Assembly: GCF_001654915.1 (NCBI RefSeq)
Contig: NZ_LXEQ01000023.1
Direction: 5' to 3' (one strand)
Length of the DNA stretch: 64,000 nt
From: Buttiauxella ferragutiae
Lineage (GTDB): Bacteria > Pseudomonadota > Gammaproteobacteria > Enterobacterales > Enterobacteriaceae
How positions within the stretch are numbered: the first letter of the stretch is position 1; the number at the start of each line of letters is the position of its first letter. The translations under genes and the position numbers were made by a program. The notes below the pieces were generated by a model. That model was not told the origin of the DNA. It made no database searches and saw nothing but the letters and a program-made list of their open reading frames with translations. Below are positions 60,467-64,000 of this stretch, one piece after another.

Positions 60467-61821
60467 GGCGAGTCCGCTTCTCCCCCAGAAGCTCGTTTGC
60501 CCGCACGTTATTACTGATTGTCACCTTGCTGTTCGTCAGCCTGGTGACGACCTACCTTGTGGTGTTGAACTTTGCCATTCTGCCGAGCTTGCAACAGTTT
60601 AATAAGGTACTGGCTTACGAAGTTCGTATGCTGATGACCGATAAACTGCAACTCGAAGATGGTACGCAACTGGTGGTTCCGCCTGCTTTTCGGCGTGAAA
60701 TCTATCGTGAGTTGGGAATCTCTCTCTATTCCAATGAAGCGGCGGAAGACGCGGGTTTGCGCTGGGCGCAGCATTACGAATTCCTCAGTCATCAAATGGC
60801 ACAGCAATTGGGTGGCCCAACCGAAGTGCGCGTTGAGGTTAACAAGAGCTCGCCGGTTGTCTGGCTGAAGACGTGGCTGTCGCCGAATATCTGGGTCCGT
60901 GTACCCCTGACTGAAATCCATCAGGGCGACTTCTCACCGTTGTTCCGCTATACGCTGGCGATAATGCTGTTGGCGATTGGTGGTGCGTGGCTGTTTATCC
61001 GTATCCAGAACCGACCCTTGGTTGACCTGGAACACGCCGCTTTGCAGGTCGGTAAAGGTATTATTCCGCCGCCGTTGCGTGAATATGGCGCGTCAGAGGT
61101 GCGCTCAGTTACCCGGGCGTTTAACCATATGGCCGCCGGTGTGAAGCAGCTTGCCGATGACCGCACGCTGTTAATGGCGGGCGTCAGCCACGATTTACGT
61201 ACGCCGCTCACTCGTATTCGTCTGGCAACAGAAATGATGAGTGAGGAAGATGGCTATCTCTCCGAGTCGATTAACAAAGATATCGAAGAGTGTAATGCGA
61301 TAATCGAGCAGTTCATCGATTACCTGCGTACCGGACAAGAGATGCCGCTGGAGACTGCCGATCTCAACAGTGTGTTGGGTGAAGTGGTGGCCGCGGAAAG
61401 TGGTTACGAGCGGGAAATCGACACCGATCTGCAAGCAGGCGAATTGCTGGTGAATATCCATCCGTTGTCCATTAAACGTGCTGCCGCCAATATGGTGGTT
61501 AATGCCGCGCGTTACGGTAATGGCTGGATTAAAGTCAGCAGTGGCGGTGAGTTAAACCGTGCCTGGTTCCAGGTAGAGGACGACGGCCCAGGGATTAAAC
61601 CTGACCAGCTCAAGCATCTGTTCCAGCCATTTGTGCGCGGCGACAGTGCTCGCAGCACCAGCGGTACCGGTTTAGGGTTGGCGATTGTGCAACGTATTAT
61701 CGACAACCATAACGGCTTGCTGGACATCGGCGTTAGCGAACGCGGTGGTTTGCGGATAAAGGCTTATTTGCCGTTGCCGATGAATAAATCTCCTCAGCCT
61801 CTCAATAACGAGCGGGAATAA
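60463..61821 (+). CDS. envZ: Osmosensor histidine kinase EnvZ
   Basis: 452 residues (E. coli 450). Two membrane helices (about 13-38 and 161-180) flank a periplasmic domain; a HAMP linker leads to the phosphorylated His243 (GVSHDLRTPLTR), and the ATP-binding domain has N, G1 (DDGPGI) and G2 (GTGLGLAIVQ) boxes. Phosphorylates and dephosphorylates OmpR. The ATG at 60463 overlaps the ompR stop; longer in-frame starts inside ompR are rejected. Confidence 0.97.
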   Translation: MRRVRFSPRSSFARTLLLIVTLLFVSLVTTYLVVLNFAILPSLQQFNKVLAYEVRMLMTDKLQLEDGTQLVVPPAFRREIYRELGISLYSNEAAEDAGLRWAQHYEFLSHQMAQQLGGPTEVRVEVNKSSPVVWLKTWLSPNIWVRVPLTEIHQGDFSPLFRYTLAIMLLAIGGAWLFIRIQNRPLVDLEHAALQVGKGIIPPPLREYGASEVRSVTRAFNHMAAGVKQLADDRTLLMAGVSHDLRTPLTRIRLATEMMSEEDGYLSESINKDIEECNAIIEQFIDYLRTGQEMPLETADLNSVLGEVVAAESGYEREIDTDLQAGELLVNIHPLSIKRAAANMVVNAARYGNGWIKVSSGGELNRAWFQVEDDGPGIKPDQLKHLFQPFVRGDSARSTSGTGLGLAIVQRIIDNHNGLLDIGVSERGGLRIKAYLPLPMNKSPQPLNNERE

Positions 61822-61856
61822 AAAAAGCCCTCTCAGAGAGATTGAGAGGGCTTTTT
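61822..61856. terminator. Bidirectional terminator between envZ and pckA
   Basis: AAAGCCCTCTCA and TGAGAGGGCTTT form a 12-bp stem around a 7-nt loop, with A-rich and T-rich flanks on either side. It serves both convergent genes. Confidence 0.93.
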
Positions 61857-61876
61857 ACTATCAATTACAGTGCGAA

Positions 61877-63496
61877 TTACAGCTTCGGCCCTGCACTCAC
61901 CAGTGCTGCACCTGCTGGAGTGTCAGTGTATTTATCAAAGTTCTCGATAAACAACTTAGCCAGTTGCTCAGATTTTTCCTGCCACAATTCTGGGGATGCG
62001 TAGGTTTTACGTGGGTCCAGAATGTGGGTATCAACACCTGGCAGCGCAGTTGGAACCGCAAGGCCAAAGATTGGTAGCGTGAAGGTTTCAGTGTCGTCCA
62101 GAGAACCATCCAGAATCGCATCAATAATCGCGCGCGTGTCTTTGATGGAGATACGTTTGCCTGTGCCGTTCCAGCCGGTATTAACCAGATAAGCCTGAGC
62201 GCCTGCGGCCTGCATGCGTTTGACCAACACTTCTGCGTATTGAGTCGGGTGCAAAGACAAGAATGCAGCACCGAAACAAGCGGAGAACGTTGGTGTAGGC
62301 TCTGTGACACCGCGCTCTGTACCGGCCAGTTTGGCAGTAAAGCCAGACAGGAAGTGGTACTGAGTTTGATTTGCCGTCAGGCGTGAAACCGGAGGCAGAA
62401 CGCCAAAGGCATCAGCGGTCAGGAAGATAACTTTGTTGGCGTGGCCCGCTTTAGAAACCGGTTTAACGATGTTATCGATATGGTAAATCGGGTAGGAAAC
62501 ACGGGTGTTTTCGGTTTTAGAACCGTCATCAAAGTCGATAGAACCATCGTCACGCACGGTGACGTTTTCCAGCAGCGCATCACGGCGAATCGCATTAAAG
62601 ATTTCCGGTTCTGCTTCTTTGGATAAACGAATGGTTTTTGCGTAGCAGCCGCCTTCGAAATTGAACACGCCGTCATCGTCCCAGCCATGTTCATCATCGC
62701 CAATCAGGCGACGTTTTGGATCGGTAGAAAGCGTAGTTTTACCGGTGCCAGACAGACCAAAGAACACAGCTACATCGCCTTCTTCGCCGACGTTTGCTGA
62801 GCAGTGCATTGAGGCTATGCCTTTCAACGGCAGCAGGTAGTTCATGATCGAGAACATACCTTTCTTCATTTCGCCGCCGTACCAGGTCCCGCCAATCAGT
62901 TGCACGCGTTCGGTAAGGTTAAAAGCGATGAAGTTTTCAGAGTTCAGACCCTGTTCTTGCCATTGTGGGTTAGTGCATTTTGCACCGTTCATCACCACAA
63001 AATCAGCTTCAAAGGTGGCTAATTCTTCGTCTGTAGGACGGATGAACATGTTTTTAACGAAATGAGCCTGCCAGGCCACTTCGGTAATAAAACGCACTGA
63101 AAGACGGGTATCTGCGTTTGCACCGCAGAAAGCATCAATAATAAACAGGCGTTTTCCAGACAGTTGGTTGGTGACCAGGTCTTTCAGATGGTGCCAGGTT
63201 TCTTCGCTGAGCGGTTTATTATCGTTTTTACCCTTACCATTATCCGCCCACCACAGGGTATCGCGCGTCGTGTCATCACGGACAATGTATTTATCTTTCG
63301 GGGAACGACCGGTAAAAATGCCGGTATCAACAGCAATTGCACCGAGATTTGTTTCTATGCCGCGCTCAAAACCTTCCAGGTTGGGATTTAGTTCTTCGTG
63401 GTACAAGGTGTCGTAATCAGGGTTATAAATCACTTCACTTGCGTCATGAATTCCATAAGCCTTGAGATCTTGCGGGGTTATGCCTTTAACTCGCAT
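61877..63496 (-). CDS. pckA: Phosphoenolpyruvate carboxykinase (ATP)
   Basis: 539 residues (E. coli 540). Converts oxaloacetate and ATP to phosphoenolpyruvate, CO2 and ADP, the entry step of gluconeogenesis. The kinase P-loop GLSGTGKTTLS (about residue 247), the metal site LIGDDEHGW and the substrate-binding GGTWYGGEMKKG are present. A perfect CRP site upstream agrees with the catabolite control known for this gene. Confidence 0.97.
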   Translation of the reverse strand: MRVKGITPQDLKAYGIHDASEVIYNPDYDTLYHEELNPNLEGFERGIETNLGAIAVDTGIFTGRSPKDKYIVRDDTTRDTLWWADNGKGKNDNKPLSEETWHHLKDLVTNQLSGKRLFIIDAFCGANADTRLSVRFITEVAWQAHFVKNMFIRPTDEELATFEADFVVMNGAKCTNPQWQEQGLNSENFIAFNLTERVQLIGGTWYGGEMKKGMFSIMNYLLPLKGIASMHCSANVGEEGDVAVFFGLSGTGKTTLSTDPKRRLIGDDEHGWDDDGVFNFEGGCYAKTIRLSKEAEPEIFNAIRRDALLENVTVRDDGSIDFDDGSKTENTRVSYPIYHIDNIVKPVSKAGHANKVIFLTADAFGVLPPVSRLTANQTQYHFLSGFTAKLAGTERGVTEPTPTFSACFGAAFLSLHPTQYAEVLVKRMQAAGAQAYLVNTGWNGTGKRISIKDTRAIIDAILDGSLDDTETFTLPIFGLAVPTALPGVDTHILDPRKTYASPELWQEKSEQLAKLFIENFDKYTDTPAGAALVSAGPKL

Positions 63497-63613
63497 TTCA
63501 CTGCTCCTTAGCCAATTTGTACTGCTTGAGATTGTAGGGTTGTTTATTGGTTGTTAACCGCGACACCTATCATAGATTTGAGCATCCACTCGAATCCATA
63601 TAGCGGAAAACGC

Positions 63614-63629
63614 TGTGAAGCGAGTCACA
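63614..63629 (-). promoter_or_regulatory. CRP site upstream of pckA
   Basis: TGTGAAGCGAGTCACA is a perfect TGTGA-N6-TCACA match, about 120 bp upstream of the pckA start codon. The surrounding gap from 63497 to 63798 has no gene; its last 30 bp are the left arm of a CCCTCACCC/CCCTCTCCC palindrome. Confidence 0.85.
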
Positions 63630-63798
63630 ACGGGGTGAGAGTATGGCAGGAAATATAAATGCATCGGGGAAAATATTCTGAATATGTTAAAAAATAGTGC
63701 GATTAACGGACGAGGTGTGACTGAGAGCGCACTTGTGTGCAAACTTTGAAATTGATTTAGGCCTGGATGCCCTCACCCTGGCCCTCTCCCTGATGGAT

Positions 63799-64000
63799 CT
63801 GTCTCTTGGTCACATCTCTGTGAGCCGGGAGACAGTTCCGTTCACCCGATGTTCAGTGTTTCATATAGCCACTGAACCGGTGAACGTCTTAGGGTGACCA
63901 CCGTCGTCACCCTAAGAACCCTGACTCCCGGCAAATAAATCGCCGCAAGCGGTAAACCTCCATTTTGCCTCCGTGTCAGGGTCGGTTGCGATTCGTTCCA
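63799..64000 (+). mobile_element. Tn5-end-like non-autonomous element, copy 4 (runs off the window)
   Basis: Begins with CTGTCTCTTGGTCACATCT (63799-63817). It then has the family order: TTCCGTTCACC, GGTGAACG, hairpin CTTAGGGTGAC/GTCACCCTAAG, CCCGGCAAAT and AATCGCCGC. From about 63870 it follows the 722-bp copy to the last base of the window, so it should be a long-type copy. The first spacer (63818-63860) differs from the other copies. It is inserted directly after CCCTCTCCCTGATGGAT, again in a palindrome arm. Confidence 0.75.

Overview
The window is chromosomal DNA of a gamma-proteobacterium of the Enterobacteriaceae. Almost every core protein is recognisably a close relative of its E. coli K-12 counterpart (RhaD, FdoG, YicI, GlgBXCAP, MalTPQ, FeoABC, OmpR/EnvZ, PckA), with matching lengths, starts and catalytic residues. 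The gene order is not that of E. coli: the rha-fdo block, the selC-yicI block and the yhgN-to-pckA block lie next to each other here. The genus cannot be fixed from the sequence alone.

Layout. 1-8.3 kb: L-rhamnose use, with the 3' part of rhaA, then rhaD, a complete ribose-type ABC importer (binding protein, double ATPase, two permeases), a FucO-type lactaldehyde reductase and the mutarotase rhaM. Uptake, epimer conversion, isomerisation, aldol cleavage and disposal of the lactaldehyde are therefore one gene block. 8.3-12.5 kb: accessory and single genes (RhuM-like protein, a P4-satellite-like leader and gene, cheV, asr, fdhD). 12.7-18.2 kb: formate dehydrogenase-O operon fdoGHI-fdhE, in which fdoG reads an in-frame UGA as selenocysteine. 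18.2-23.5 kb: accessory region with a MazEF-type toxin-antitoxin pair, an esterase, a small lipoprotein, a second P4-like gene, an YnfO-like protein, and an AT-rich two-gene operon (nucleotidyltransferase plus pentapeptide-repeat membrane protein) at the 3' side of the selenocysteine tRNA gene selC. 23.9-38.3 kb: yicI, yhgN, asd and the glycogen operon glgBXCAP. 38.5-49.9 kb: glpEGR, glpD, malT, malPQ. 50.7-63.5 kb: nfuA, gntX, bioH, feoABC, yhgF (tex), greB, ompR-envZ, pckA.

The most unusual content is a family of four non-coding elements (26291-26713, 49935-50656, 56233-56552, 63799 to the window end). Their 19-bp ends are near-identical to Tn5 (IS50) transposon ends, and their interiors are modular and packed with hairpins. 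One copy has a perfect 10-bp target duplication. Two stem base pairs co-vary between copies, and all copies whose target can be reconstructed sit inside older intergenic palindromes. They look like structured, non-autonomous Tn5-type elements (MITE-like) and not like sequencing-adapter contamination. The second item of interest is the selC-adjacent two-gene operon, which has the architecture of a possible defence module: a nucleotidyltransferase coupled to a channel-like membrane effector.
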